A stretch of 64,000 nt of DNA from NCBI RefSeq assembly GCF_000702585.1, contig NZ_JNIQ01000001.1:2767001-2831000 (forward strand). The letters are read 5' to 3'. A program made the position numbers and the translations under genes. The stretch's first letter is position 1. Each line of letters starts with the position of its first letter. Source of the DNA: Exiguobacterium aurantiacum DSM 6208 (GTDB lineage: Bacteria > Bacillota > Bacilli > Exiguobacteriales > Exiguobacteriaceae). Positions 25,275 through 34,593 of the stretch are shown in pieces. The notes under the pieces were generated by a model. That model ran no database searches. It was not told where the DNA came from and worked only from the letters and a program-made list of their open reading frames with translations.

Positions 25275-25988
25275 TTAATTTGTCACTTCGACGGCCGTGT
25301 CGAGGGCGACGCGAATCATTTCGTCGAACGTCGATTGACGCTCTTCCGATGTCGTCTCTTCACCTGTCAACAAGTGGTCCGAGATCGTGAGAATCGTCAA
25401 CGCGTTGACTTTATGTTTGGCTGCAAGCGTATAAAGGCCAGCTGCTTCCATTTCAATCGCGAGGCAACCGAAGTCGGCCCACTTCTTGAAGTGGTGGAAG
25501 TCATCTTGATAGAATTGGTCGGCCGTGAAGATTTGACCGACTTTTACTGGGATGCCCGCTTTCTCAGCGTTCATATATGCACGATGTAGGAGGTCGAACG
25601 TCGCAGTCGGTGCATAATCCATTCCATCGAAACGGACACGGTTCTGCCCCATCTCACTTGATGCGCTCATCGCGATGACGACGTCGCGGACTTTGACGTC
25701 TTCTTGAATCCCGCCGGCAGTCCCGACACGGATCAAGTTTTTCGCGCCGTACGACATGATCAACTCGTTCACGTAAATCGACATCGATGGGACACCCATC
25801 CCTGTCCCTTGAACGGAGATGCGCTTTCCTTTGTATGTTCCTGTGAAACCGTACATACCACGTACTTCATTGTACAATTCGACGTCCTCTAGAAACGTCT
25901 CGGCGATATATTTCGCACGAAGCGGATCTCCTGGAAGTAATACCGTTTCTGCGATTTGTCCTTCTTGTGCCCCAATGTGTACACTCAT
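25275..25988 (-). CDS. deoD: purine-nucleoside phosphorylase DeoD
   Basis: 237-residue hexameric-type (high molecular weight) purine nucleoside phosphorylase that splits purine (deoxy)nucleosides with phosphate. Visible are the phosphate site [22 protein letters not shown], and EMEAAGLY which contacts the ribose. Length is standard. It starts only 15 bases after the response-regulator gene, with AAAGGAGG in the gap, so it is in one operon with the two-component system. In most Bacillales deoD is monocistronic or with other nucleoside genes, so this linkage is unusual. Confidence 0.95.
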   Translation of the reverse strand: MSVHIGAQEGQIAETVLLPGDPLRAKYIAETFLEDVELYNEVRGMYGFTGTYKGKRISVQGTGMGVPSMSIYVNELIMSYGAKNLIRVGTAGGIQEDVKVRDVVIAMSASSEMGQNRVRFDGMDYAPTATFDLLHRAYMNAEKAGIPVKVGQIFTADQFYQDDFHHFKKWADFGCLAIEMEAAGLYTLAAKHKVNALTILTISDHLLTGEETTSEERQSTFDEMIRVALDTAVEVTN

Positions 25989-26003
25989 GATTTATTTCCT
26001 CCT

Positions 26004-26711
26004 TTAAACTTGTTGTTGGTATTGTTCCCGATATTCATTCGGGGTAACACCAACTTGTTTTTTGAAGACTTTTCGGAAATATTTGTCGTCCGAAAAACCA
26101 ACTGCTTGGGCGACCTCGTAAATACGTTGTCTACTCGTCTCAAGGAGACGTTTGGCCTCGAGCATGCGAATCGAGAGCAAGTACTCTGATAAGTTGACGC
26201 CATACTGCTGCTTGAAGCGCCGCGATATGTATTCGCGACTCAAAAAAAAGCGCTCACTCATTCCTTGCAGACTCAGTTCTTCCGCGTAGTGACGTTCGAT
26301 ATAGGCGCCGATTTGTAAAATCGGGTCGTCCTCTGTCGGACGCACATCGACAAGGGCCCGCTCGAGCGTGTCGTTCAAGACGTCCGGATCGATCGGCTTC
26401 AGCAAGTAATCGAAACTCTCTAGCTGAATCGCCCGTCGCATGTATGAATATTCGTCATACCCGGTCAAGACGATCAGTTTCGTCGCTTCGGCTTCTCGGT
26501 GCAACCATTCCATCAACTCAATCCCGTTACAACGCGGCATTTGAATATCCGATAATACGAGTGCCGGACGTTCCTTGACGATGATTGCTTTCGCCTCATC
26601 CCCGTCGCTTGCTTCGATCACGTTCGTGACGCCGAGCCGCTCCCATTCTCCGAGCAACTTGACCGCTTCCCGTACCGGTGACTCGTCGTCGACAATCAAC
26701 ACTTTTGTCAT
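26004..26711 (-). CDS. response regulator, YesN type (receiver + AraC HTH)
   Basis: 235-residue regulator. The receiver (1-120) has the acidic pair in LIVDDESPV and phosphoacceptor Asp in LVLSDIQMPRCNG. The C-terminal AraC-type double helix-turn-helix (about 135-232) ends with AVGFSDDKYFRKVFKKQVGVTPNEYR. Compared with Bacillus YesN it lacks the long linker domain. It overlaps the sensor kinase by 4 bases. Targets are probably carbohydrate or nucleoside uptake genes, by family only. Confidence 0.88.
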   Translation of the reverse strand: MTKVLIVDDESPVREAVKLLGEWERLGVTNVIEASDGDEAKAIIVKERPALVLSDIQMPRCNGIELMEWLHREAEATKLIVLTGYDEYSYMRRAIQLESFDYLLKPIDPDVLNDTLERALVDVRPTEDDPILQIGAYIERHYAEELSLQGMSERFFLSREYISRRFKQQYGVNLSEYLLSIRMLEAKRLLETSRQRIYEVAQAVGFSDDKYFRKVFKKQVGVTPNEYREQYQQQV

Positions 26712-28453
26712 GACGCATCTGCCTCCTTCACGGCCGGAAAGCGCATGACGATGCGAAATCCGCCTGTCTCTGGTGTAGCCAACATAAATTCAGCCTCCCG
26801 ATTATAGTTTAACATGAGTCGATCCCGAATGTTCTTTAAACCGGTGCCTTCCGCCCCATTTAACGGGATCGATGACCGTTCAATCCGTTCCTGTAACGCC
26901 ACCAATTCATTGTGCGGGAGGAGGCGTCCGCTATTCTCACAATGGATGACGAGTTCGTCCCCGTTTTGACGGATGCGAAGCGTAAAGCGATTGGACGCCC
27001 CGTCTCGTTCAAAGCCGTGCTTGAAAAAGTTTTCCGCTAGCGGCTGCAAAATCATTTTCGGAACGATCAAGTTTTTCAGCGATTCGGGTACATCGACCTC
27101 GACAGAGAATTGGTCAGGAAAACGCACGTGTTGCAGTCGAACGTAAGAGTCCAAATGATCGACTTCTTTTTTTAACTTCACCATCGACTCATCAGGATGC
27201 ATCGTATAACGCATCATCGATGAGAGCTGGGTGATCAAGCGATAGACCGTTTTGCCGTCTCCTTTCAAGGCGAGCGTGCCGATCGATTGCAAGGCGTTGA
27301 ACAAGAAATGAGGGTTCGTCTGTGCTTGTAGCGCCCGTAGCTCATTCGTCCGGTTTTCAAGCGCGAGGCGATATTCTCGTTGGATCAAATCATCAATTCG
27401 CTCAATCATTCGTTTGAATTGACGGCCGAGCACACCGAACTCATCATTTCCGAGGGAATCAAACGAGACCGTCATGTCCCCTTGCTCGATTCGCCAAATG
27501 TTAGACGTGAGCGTCTTAATCGGCGTCGTCAAACGAATCGATGCGTACGTGGCACCGATGAGCGCCAAGATAAGCGAAATGACCCCGACGATAAAAATGA
27601 TAAATGACGTCCGTGAGGCCGGTTCGGTCAATAGACGGTCTGGAATCGATTTCCCAACGTAAAAGTGTTGATTCTCGAACTCGAACGACTTGATGATCCG
27701 ATGGTGTTTTCCGTCACTCGACACCGACGTCGGCGCCACCGTTTCCGGAATCGCCTCGTCACCGAGGTGGGCGAATACTTGGTCACCTGCACCGACGAAC
27801 CAAAGACTCTCACCCGGATTGTTTTGGAGTGAGGCGAGTTGACCGATAAAGACGTCCTCTGGAATATCGATCGACAAGATGGCGAGCGGCTTGTCTGTCT
27901 CGATTTTATCGAGCCGGAAGTGAAGTGTGACGACGTCTTCTTCTGAGACGAGCGGTCCAAAATCATGATACGGGACGAGCGGATGCGACGCCTCAAGCAA
28001 GACGCGGCTCTCCTCGTACTTCAATAATTGCTGTTGGATGGCACTCGGTTGCTTTTTCGAACGCGGGGACACTTTCATTTTGTAAGCCGCGAACGAGTCC
28101 ATGTCCTCGAGAATGAGCAGCTGGATTTGCGCGACGTCCTCACGGGATAAATACATGCCGAGAAGTGCCCGCCGTACTTCAAGTTCGGTCTGTTCGAGCG
28201 ACAACCCGGGACCGTACTCTAAAATGTCGAGCACGTCGCGATTGGCATATAAACTCGTCGGGAGACGGCTCAAATCAGATATGTACCGTTCAAACTGCAA
28301 CGTCCCCCGTTCGAGCGACCATTCGGTCAGTTGGAGACCGCGTTCACGCTCACGGTCCTTCACGTACCAGTAGGAAACGATTGTCGCTAAAATGACTGGA
28401 ACGATGATTGTCAACGCGATCATCCCTGTCAGTTTCGTTCGAATGCTATTCAC
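26708..28453 (-). CDS. sensor histidine kinase, YesM type
   Basis: 581-residue membrane kinase. First membrane helix (about 10-32), a large extracytoplasmic sensor domain (about 33-285), second helix (about 287-310), HAMP (about 310-362), then His_kinase domain with QAQTNPHFLFNAL (phosphorylated His) and an ATPase domain with LQPLAENFFKHG. I choose the GTG at 28453 because GGGAGGG is 6 bases before it; the ATG at 28459 touches the ribosome site. It is coupled to its regulator by 4-base overlap. A cre-like site lies at its promoter. Confidence 0.88.
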   Translation of the reverse strand: MNSIRTKLTGMIALTIIVPVILATIVSYWYVKDRERERGLQLTEWSLERGTLQFERYISDLSRLPTSLYANRDVLDILEYGPGLSLEQTELEVRRALLGMYLSREDVAQIQLLILEDMDSFAAYKMKVSPRSKKQPSAIQQQLLKYEESRVLLEASHPLVPYHDFGPLVSEEDVVTLHFRLDKIETDKPLAILSIDIPEDVFIGQLASLQNNPGESLWFVGAGDQVFAHLGDEAIPETVAPTSVSSDGKHHRIIKSFEFENQHFYVGKSIPDRLLTEPASRTSFIIFIVGVISLILALIGATYASIRLTTPIKTLTSNIWRIEQGDMTVSFDSLGNDEFGVLGRQFKRMIERIDDLIQREYRLALENRTNELRALQAQTNPHFLFNALQSIGTLALKGDGKTVYRLITQLSSMMRYTMHPDESMVKLKKEVDHLDSYVRLQHVRFPDQFSVEVDVPESLKNLIVPKMILQPLAENFFKHGFERDGASNRFTLRIRQNGDELVIHCENSGRLLPHNELVALQERIERSSIPLNGAEGTGLKNIRDRLMLNYNREAEFMLATPETGGFRIVMRFPAVKEADAS

Positions 28454-28472
28454 CGTCATCCCTCCCGACTTG

Positions 28473-28502
28473 ATTATATCACGGGTCATGCAAACGCTTG
28501 CA
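28473..28502 (-). promoter_or_regulatory. two-component/deoD operon promoter with cre-like site
   Basis: On the minus strand an extended -10 TGATATAAT (TATAAT at 28473-28478). TGCAAACGCTTGCA (28489-28502) is a symmetric cre-like site (12/14) overlapping the -35 region, so CcpA repression is plausible. Confidence 0.5.
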
Positions 28503-28519
28503 ACAACCTTCAAAAAAAA

Positions 28520-28548
28520 ACTTAGCCCTTCGTTTACAAGGGCTAAGT
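28520..28548 (-). terminator. terminator of the M48-ankyrin gene
   Basis: CTTAGCCCTT pairs with AAGGGCTAAG and is followed on the minus strand by nine T. Confidence 0.93.
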
Positions 28549-28555
28549 CAACGTT

Positions 28556-29764
28556 TTATTCATATGAGCGAAGGAGTTCGACGATCCCAAACTCATGGCT
28601 CCAATCTTTCGCCACATCGATCGGTGTCATCCCGTCGTTGTTCTCGATTGTGACATCGGCTCCGCTCTCAAGCAACAGCACCAACGAATCATAATCCATT
28701 CCATCGTTGTACAACAAGTTATGAAGCGGCGTGTCGCCATAACTGTCTTGCATGTTGATGTCCGCCCCGTTCGCCAACTCCTCGCGGATCGCATCCGCCC
28801 CTGCGTTGTCATACGTCAACTGTTGGAGCGGCTCTTCCGACAGCGTATCGGCGAACCCTTCGCCAAACGACGGCGAGGCGAGGCTCGTGAACCCGTCACT
28901 CGTGACGAGCCACGCGATAAGGGCCACGTTCAACACGACCGTCATGGCAATCGTCCCGATGATCGACGCTTTGACGTAGCCGGCCGTCTTGAATACCGGT
29001 ACATTCACTTCGCCAGCTGCCGTGGCGATGGCGGCGATACGTTTCGGTAACGTCGGATGTGTCGAGATGAGTTCGCTGTATTTGGCGATAAAGCCGTTCT
29101 CGCGGCTCGCCTCTTGTAAATAATCGAACTCGTTCACTTCCTTGGCGAGTGTACCACCGACAGCGAGGACGGTAAGCGCCTGTTTCGCTGCCGCTTCGTC
29201 TTGAATATAGTGGGCCGCCATCCGGTCGCACGTATATTCGCAAGCACGTGAGTATGCCGAGCCGAGGAACGGGACGATATTCCCGAGCAAGACGAGCCAT
29301 TGTTTTTGCACATGGTTGCGACGGATATGGGCCAGTTCATGCGCGATAATGAACTCGACTTCTTTCACTTGACCGTTCCGAGACAATTCAACGATGTCGG
29401 AATACAAAATGATCATATTCTTTTGGAAGAACCGTGTCGCGAACGCGTTCAAAATCCCTCCGGCTTGCAAGATGTAGACGTCCGGCAACATCCGGATGCC
29501 CATCCCTTGACCGACGCGTTGATACGTCTCATATAAGTCCGTAAATTGACGTTCGGTCACTTTCACCCCGTTCGTCCGGATGTAACCGATTTGAATCCAG
29601 TGGGCGAACATCGACAACGACACGATGAAGCCGATGATGACTAAAAAGAAGCCGAGCGATGCGATCGTTAAGACGATGGCTAAAAGAATTGTCATAATAC
29701 TCGATGCGACGAGCAAGCCGAAATACAAGTTTTCGTGCTTATGGATAAGTTTTGTTTGATTCAC
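28556..29764 (-). CDS. M48 membrane metalloprotease fused to ankyrin repeats
   Basis: 402-residue protein. Two N-terminal membrane helices (about 12-60) are followed by a peptidase M48 domain with the zinc motif HELAH (His about 142) and third ligand region ACEYTCDRMA. A third membrane helix (about 265-290) leads to two C-terminal ankyrin-type repeats (GDTPLHNLLYNDGMD and GMTPIDVAKDW, about 330-402). HtpX-like proteases degrade damaged membrane proteins; the ankyrin tail may recruit partners, which is inference. I use the GTG at 29764 (AAGGGG 8 bases before) over the TTG at 29788. Monocistronic. Confidence 0.82.
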   Translation of the reverse strand: MNQTKLIHKHENLYFGLLVASSIMTILLAIVLTIASLGFFLVIIGFIVSLSMFAHWIQIGYIRTNGVKVTERQFTDLYETYQRVGQGMGIRMLPDVYILQAGGILNAFATRFFQKNMIILYSDIVELSRNGQVKEVEFIIAHELAHIRRNHVQKQWLVLLGNIVPFLGSAYSRACEYTCDRMAAHYIQDEAAAKQALTVLAVGGTLAKEVNEFDYLQEASRENGFIAKYSELISTHPTLPKRIAAIATAAGEVNVPVFKTAGYVKASIIGTIAMTVVLNVALIAWLVTSDGFTSLASPSFGEGFADTLSEEPLQQLTYDNAGADAIREELANGADINMQDSYGDTPLHNLLYNDGMDYDSLVLLLESGADVTIENNDGMTPIDVAKDWSHEFGIVELLRSYE

Positions 29765-29827
29765 GTAATATTCCCCTTCATTTTCCAATTAACAACATAA
29801 TTATAGCGGCTTCCTTCTAAAAAGCAA

Positions 29828-29863
29828 CAAAAAAATAGAAACTGACGAAGTGTCAGTTTCTAT
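29828..29863 (-). terminator. terminator of the sugar dehydrogenase gene
   Basis: ATAGAAACTGAC pairs with GTCAGTTTCTAT, followed on the minus strand by a T-tract. The hairpin includes the stop codon. Confidence 0.92.
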
Positions 29864-30960
29864 CGAATTGTCACGCTATACAATTGATCGTCTTCAGAGC
29901 CGGGATTGCCTCGCCCATCCGTATTGTTCGTGATGTAATATAGACGGTCTCCCTCGAGCCAGACGTCACGGATTCGGCCTTTGTCTTCGACAATCGCCGT
30001 CACTTCTCTCGTCTCCCGCTCAAGGGCGACGAGTCGATTTCCGCGTAACGTCGCCATATAGACGTAATCCTCATCCGCGATGATGCCGGACGGGGCCCAC
30101 GACGTCGATCCGACTTCGAACCAAGGCGTCTCTAATCCGTCGCCGGTCTCTTCCGCCTCGATAAGCGGCCAGCCGTAGTTGTTGCCGCGTTCGATGATAT
30201 TCACTTCATCGTGACCGGATGCCCCGTGCTCACTCGCATAGAGGACCCCGTCGACAAGCGCCAGCCCTTGCGGATTACGATGGCCCGAAGAATAAATCCA
30301 GTCGACCGGCTCACCTTCACCCGAGAGCGGGACAGCAAGAATCTTTCCAGCGAGTGATGTATTATCTTGGGCGAGATCGGGCACGAGCGCATCACCGGTC
30401 GTGACCCAGAGCATGTCATCGTCGAGGAGCAAGCGTCCACCATTATGGAACTGGGCACCGGGGATATCTTCGAGCACGATGCTCGTCTCTTCAAACCGTT
30501 CGCCGTCCCACGTCAGCTCGACGACGCGATTTTTAACGTCCCCAGGCGTCCCATACGTATGGTAGGCATACAGCTGACGGGACGTATCGAAGTCATCTGT
30601 CAGCGCCAACCCAAGGAGCCCGCCTTCCCCGATTTCGAGAACATCCTCGGTCAACTCGACCGGTTGTCGGTCCACGTTCCCGTCCGCTCCAATGACCGCG
30701 ATCGTACCACCCCGTTCCGAGACGAGCCAGCCGTCTTCAGTCCGCGCAATCGACCACGGTACATCGAGTTGTCCGGCGAGCGCCTCACTCGTCCCGATCG
30801 ACAATCGTGCTTCCGTCGACTCATCCGTCTGTCCGCCTTCTTCTTCCGTTTGCTCAGGCGCCTCTTCGACCGGTGTTTCTTCTTGTACAGCGTCTTCTGT
30901 CGGTTCGGACGCACATCCGGCGACGAAGACGAGAGACAAGAGTAGGATCCATCGTTTCAA
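29860..30960 (-). CDS. PQQ-dependent sugar dehydrogenase-like lipoprotein
   Basis: 366-residue lipoprotein. The signal peptide ends in a lipobox FVAGC, followed by a Glu/Thr-rich linker (about 20-50) and a six-bladed propeller of the soluble glucose/sorbosone dehydrogenase type. Hallmarks are DVPWSIA, GGLLGLAL, FHNGGRLLL and SGHRNPQGLAL. Relatives (E. coli YliI) oxidise aldose sugars with PQQ; whether this host makes PQQ is unknown. I use the TTG at 30960 because AGGGAGG is 8 bases upstream and the signal peptide starts there. It follows the MFS gene by 36 bases and may be co-transcribed. Confidence 0.83.
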   Translation of the reverse strand: MKRWILLLSLVFVAGCASEPTEDAVQEETPVEEAPEQTEEEGGQTDESTEARLSIGTSEALAGQLDVPWSIARTEDGWLVSERGGTIAVIGADGNVDRQPVELTEDVLEIGEGGLLGLALTDDFDTSRQLYAYHTYGTPGDVKNRVVELTWDGERFEETSIVLEDIPGAQFHNGGRLLLDDDMLWVTTGDALVPDLAQDNTSLAGKILAVPLSGEGEPVDWIYSSGHRNPQGLALVDGVLYASEHGASGHDEVNIIERGNNYGWPLIEAEETGDGLETPWFEVGSTSWAPSGIIADEDYVYMATLRGNRLVALERETREVTAIVEDKGRIRDVWLEGDRLYYITNNTDGRGNPGSEDDQLYSVTIR

Positions 30961-30996
30961 TTTGACCGCCTCCCTTTCCACCATCATACCGCGACT

Positions 30997-32457
30997 TTAG
31001 TTGTCACGTGAAGGTTCGGGTGGGCGAGCGGGCAAGCGCAAGGCGATCAAAAGGGCGATGAACGCTGCCAACGCCGCTCCAACGAAGACGGTGTTCAGAC
31101 CGGTCGCAATCAATTGCTCTCCTTGTAAGCGGACGGTCTCGTCAAGCGCCGCACTTGTCGTCCGGTTGAAGAACGATTCGAGAGAGGCACCGCGCAACAT
31201 CTCATCGTTCCGGAATCCGCTCAAGACGATAAAGTTGAATATCGCACCAAAAATGGCGACACCGAGCGTCTGCCCGACCGTACTTAAAAATGAATTCGCC
31301 GCCGTGGCCGTCCCTCGTTGACGGTACGAGACGACCGTTTGCAACACGACGATGAACATCTGTTGCGACAATCCGAAGCCGACGCCGATGATGGCGACGG
31401 CGAGATAGATGAACACGTCCGGGCTCGACTGGGTGAGAAACGTCAAAATGATCGTCCCGACCAGCAAGAGACTCATTCCTGTGACGGCACGGCGCCTTGG
31501 CGAAGCCGCCCCGAGCGTTCGCCCTCCAATGATCGACGTGAACGTCCACGCCACCGACAACGGCATGAGCATGAACCCTGCCTCTGTCGCCGACTTTCCG
31601 AGGACAGCCTGCGCCCAGATCGGAATGTACGCCGACATCGACACGAGCACCCACGCCGCGAAGAAGACAGCCCCATTGATCGAGGCGATGATCGGTTGCT
31701 TCAGCAGATCAAGCGGCAATAGCGGCGTCGCGGCTCGACGCTCCGACATGAAGAAACTCGTCAGGAGACCGACGCTGGCAATCCCGCTGACGATGACCGG
31801 TACCGTCCACACGTTCGTCTCACTGAACGTGATAAGGGCATACAAAAAAGCTGACGTCCCACCGGCAAACAAGAGGGCGCCTTTGACATCGATTCGTTCG
31901 GTCGTCTCCGTAACCTTTTCTTTGTAGAACACGACAATCATTAAAAACGACAGGAGCGCGAAAGGTACGTTCAATAGAAAGACGTAGCGCCACGACAACG
32001 TTTCGACCAAGAAACCACCGATGACCGGCCCGAGCACACCGGACACGCCCCAGACGGCACTCAAAATCCCCTGGATTTTTCCGCGCTCCTCATATTTATA
32101 TAAGTCTCCGATAATCGTCATCGAGATCGGCAGCACCGCCCCGGCACCGAGCCCTTGGAGCGCCCTGAAAATAATGAGTTGCTCCATCGATCCCGCGAGT
32201 CCGCATAGAAGCGAAGCAACAGTGAACAAACCGATTCCGAACAACAAGACGCGTTTACGCCCGAACAAGTCGGCGACTTTACCGTAAATAGGAGTCGATA
32301 CGGCGGTGAATAGTAAATAAGACGCGAACACCCAACTGACGAGTGCCGCCCCGTTCAAATCGCTCGCGATGACCGGTGTCGCGACGGAAACGACCGTCCC
32401 TTCAATCGCTGCTAAAAACGTCGCCAATAACAAGGCGATCGTGACATTCTTTCTCAT
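30997..32457 (-). CDS. MFS drug exporter, DHA2 (14 TM) family
   Basis: 486-residue EmrB/QacA-type proton antiporter with 14 predicted helices. Motif A is GKVADLFGRKRVLLFG and motif C is seen in GVSGVLGPVIGGFLVE. ATGs at 32457 and 32466 are both possible; GGGGAG lies 9 bases before the first, and touches the second. Substrates are probably amphiphilic drugs, by family only. It is preceded by the terminator of the ABC gene upstream and followed closely by the sugar dehydrogenase gene. Confidence 0.88.
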   Translation of the reverse strand: MRKNVTIALLLATFLAAIEGTVVSVATPVIASDLNGAALVSWVFASYLLFTAVSTPIYGKVADLFGRKRVLLFGIGLFTVASLLCGLAGSMEQLIIFRALQGLGAGAVLPISMTIIGDLYKYEERGKIQGILSAVWGVSGVLGPVIGGFLVETLSWRYVFLLNVPFALLSFLMIVVFYKEKVTETTERIDVKGALLFAGGTSAFLYALITFSETNVWTVPVIVSGIASVGLLTSFFMSERRAATPLLPLDLLKQPIIASINGAVFFAAWVLVSMSAYIPIWAQAVLGKSATEAGFMLMPLSVAWTFTSIIGGRTLGAASPRRRAVTGMSLLLVGTIILTFLTQSSPDVFIYLAVAIIGVGFGLSQQMFIVVLQTVVSYRQRGTATAANSFLSTVGQTLGVAIFGAIFNFIVLSGFRNDEMLRGASLESFFNRTTSAALDETVRLQGEQLIATGLNTVFVGAALAAFIALLIALRLPARPPEPSRDN

Positions 32458-32472
32458 TCGATTCATCTCCCC

Positions 32473-32509
32473 AACAAAATAGTGGCGCCGGTAGGTTCCG
32501 CACGCCACT
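32473..32509 (-). terminator. terminator of the nosDLYF operon
   Basis: AGTGGCG pairs with CGCCACT across a 15-base loop, followed on the minus strand by ATTTTGTTG. Moderate strength. Confidence 0.6.
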
Positions 32510-32519
32510 TCACTGTCTA

Positions 32520-33236
32520 TTATTTTGTGCGAGAGACGTCCGTTTGACAAGTGTCAACTTCAATCCCAAAAAAGAATCGACGAATTTCGTCGTATGCCGT
32601 TTCATCATGAACGACGACGCGGCCGATGAGCTTCCCTGTTTCGAGCACCCATACCTCATCGGCCAACATCGCTGCGACGTCAAGCTGATGCGTCGACAGT
32701 ACGATCGTCGCCCCTCGGTCCGCTTCTTCGCGTAACAACTGACTCAACGAACGCATCCATAGCGGGTCGAGTCCATTCGTCGGCTCGTCGAGAAGCAAAA
32801 TATCGGGCGTCGTGACGAGCGCTTGAGCCAACAACAGCCGCTGCCGCATCCCTTTCGACAGTTCCCCGACCCGTCGTCCCATCTTGTCATCGAGTCCGAC
32901 GCGCCGTAGCAAGGAAACGTCCGGCTTCGCTCGCTGGAGCAACGCGTAATAGACGTATGTCTCTTTCACCGTCCATGACGGGTCAAACGCGAAATCGTCC
33001 GGCATGTAACCAAACGTTTGATTGAACCCGTTGCGACGGCGGGTCGTCTCCCCGTTTAAAGAGATGTGGCCGACACTCGGGGCGATCGTGCCGTTCATCA
33101 AATTGAGAAGTGTCGACTTCCCGGCCCCGTTGCTGCCACATAAAGCAACGACACGTCCTGTCTCAATCGTCCCATCGAGCGGATGGAGCGACCACGTCGC
33201 CCCATAACGTTTCCCGACTTGACTCAATTCAATCAT
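32520..33236 (-). CDS. nosF: NosF-like copper ABC transporter ATPase
   Basis: 238-residue ABC ATPase. Walker A GSNGAGKST, signature LSKGMRQR, Walker B LLLDEPTNGLD and H-loop LSTHQLDV. The signature and closeness to NosY, NosL and NosD identify it as NosF. In denitrifiers NosDFY energises copper or sulfur delivery for N2O reductase maturation. The ATG at 33236 follows GGAGGG and overlaps the permease gene by a few bases. It is the last gene of the operon. Confidence 0.83.
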   Translation of the reverse strand: MIELSQVGKRYGATWSLHPLDGTIETGRVVALCGSNGAGKSTLLNLMNGTIAPSVGHISLNGETTRRRNGFNQTFGYMPDDFAFDPSWTVKETYVYYALLQRAKPDVSLLRRVGLDDKMGRRVGELSKGMRQRLLLAQALVTTPDILLLDEPTNGLDPLWMRSLSQLLREEADRGATIVLSTHQLDVAAMLADEVWVLETGKLIGRVVVHDETAYDEIRRFFFGIEVDTCQTDVSRTK

Positions 33237-34023
33237 GGCGTCCCTCCTGACGTAACATGAACGTCGCCCCGAACAACGTGAACATGATGACACTGACGAT
33301 CGCGATCGTGACCGAGATGGCACCGAGCGGTTGACCGAGCCAACCGATGAACGACTCATAGATCGCCCCGAACAAGTCAGGCGCGGCCGAGACGGCGCTC
33401 ACCCAGACACGCAGCAGTTCGAATCCGTTCAAATAGAGGAGCCCTACCATCGCGTTCGCTTGAATACCGTATGGCAACCATGTCAACGTCGCGACAAGAA
33501 GCGTGGGCCAAAGTAAAATCACGACGACCCACAAGACGAAAGAATAGAGCACGGCGCGAAGCCGGGTACGTCCTGCCACCCCAATCAACGTGCCGATGCC
33601 CGCCGCATAAGCCGTGAGCCCGAGGGCATATCCCCACAAGGTGAGCCACGACTCAAGCGATAAACTGACGAGAAAAGAGGCAAGGGAGAAGGCGAGCGTG
33701 ATGACGACGGCTTGAGCAGCAAGAAACGCGCTATATCGCACCAAGATGATCCGACTCATCGCAATCGGATACGTCGAAAGAAGGCGTAGCCGCTTCGATT
33801 CGAGTTCGTTCGCCCACTTGAGCGACGTCGTCAACAAAACAAAGAGCGGTAGCACGAGGCCGATCACCGTCACGAGCGTCGCCTTGATGTTCGTATACGC
33901 CGTCGCTACCGGAAGCGACTGCCCGACTCCTCCAAGCAAAACGAGAGTAAACAGCCAGGCGATGAGGAAGGCGTAACTCTCCTTTTGGCGAAGTGCTTGC
34001 GACCATTCCATTCGCCACAACAT
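33229..34023 (-). CDS. nosY: NosY-like ABC permease
   Basis: 264-residue membrane protein with six predicted helices of the ABC-2/NosY type. It starts by ATG at 34023 (or the preceding GTG at 34026) immediately after the nosL stop, with no clear ribosome site, so it is probably translated by coupling to nosL. It overlaps nosF by 8 bases at its end. The name rests on operon context as much as on its sequence. Confidence 0.78.
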   Translation of the reverse strand: MLWRMEWSQALRQKESYAFLIAWLFTLVLLGGVGQSLPVATAYTNIKATLVTVIGLVLPLFVLLTTSLKWANELESKRLRLLSTYPIAMSRIILVRYSAFLAAQAVVITLAFSLASFLVSLSLESWLTLWGYALGLTAYAAGIGTLIGVAGRTRLRAVLYSFVLWVVVILLWPTLLVATLTWLPYGIQANAMVGLLYLNGFELLRVWVSAVSAAPDLFGAIYESFIGWLGQPLGAISVTIAIVSVIMFTLFGATFMLRQEGRHD

Positions 34024-34026
34024 CAC

Positions 34027-34593
34027 TTAGTGTCCATGACCGTCAGAAGATGATTCCGAGTGAGCGTCGCTTATCTCGTCTGTTTCAGCCTCATCATCAG
34101 AGTGCATGTGCTTGTGCCCTTTCATTTCTCCGCGTTCCCATGCGTGCTCTTTTAAATCGGCGAACTCCATCACCGTGCCACCGTTCTCTTCCACATAAGC
34201 TTCCGCATCAGTCGCTTCGGCAAATGACAAGATGTTATAAGCCATTGGTGTCTTCGACGCTTTGTCATAGACGAACGTCCCTTCCTCGAGGTCGACCCAA
34301 TCTTTCGTGTTATAGTCTTTCACGTACATCGCCGCAATATCGGCTTCTTTTTGTTCAGGGTACCAGTCGCGCATCAAGCAACCGATATCATCGAACGCAT
34401 ACCCTTTCCCGTTCGTCATGATCGCTTCAGCAGCGAACTGCTCGTCCATAATTTTCATCTTGCACACTTCACACTCAGTCTCGCCCCATTTAATCTCAAA
34501 CGGCTCGGCCGATGCGTTTGAACAAGCACCAAGCGCAAGCGTTAATCCTGTGACAGCGAGTAATCCAGTCATCTTTTTATACGTCTTCATCAT
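34027..34593 (-). CDS. nosL: NosL-like copper-binding lipoprotein
   Basis: 188-residue lipoprotein. The signal peptide ends in LALGAC. The copper site is ECEVCKMKIMDE, the NosL CxxCxM motif, followed by the conserved YAFDDIGCLMRDW segment. The C-terminal tail (about 155-188) is rich in His, Asp, Glu and Ser (HKHMHSD, ending DGHGH), an added metal-binding region. NosL hands Cu(I) to apo-N2O reductase in denitrifiers. Here it is second in an operon with no nosZ in the window. The start follows GGGAGGAA. Confidence 0.9.
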   Translation of the reverse strand: MMKTYKKMTGLLAVTGLTLALGACSNASAEPFEIKWGETECEVCKMKIMDEQFAAEAIMTNGKGYAFDDIGCLMRDWYPEQKEADIAAMYVKDYNTKDWVDLEEGTFVYDKASKTPMAYNILSFAEATDAEAYVEENGGTVMEFADLKEHAWERGEMKGHKHMHSDDEAETDEISDAHSESSSDGHGH

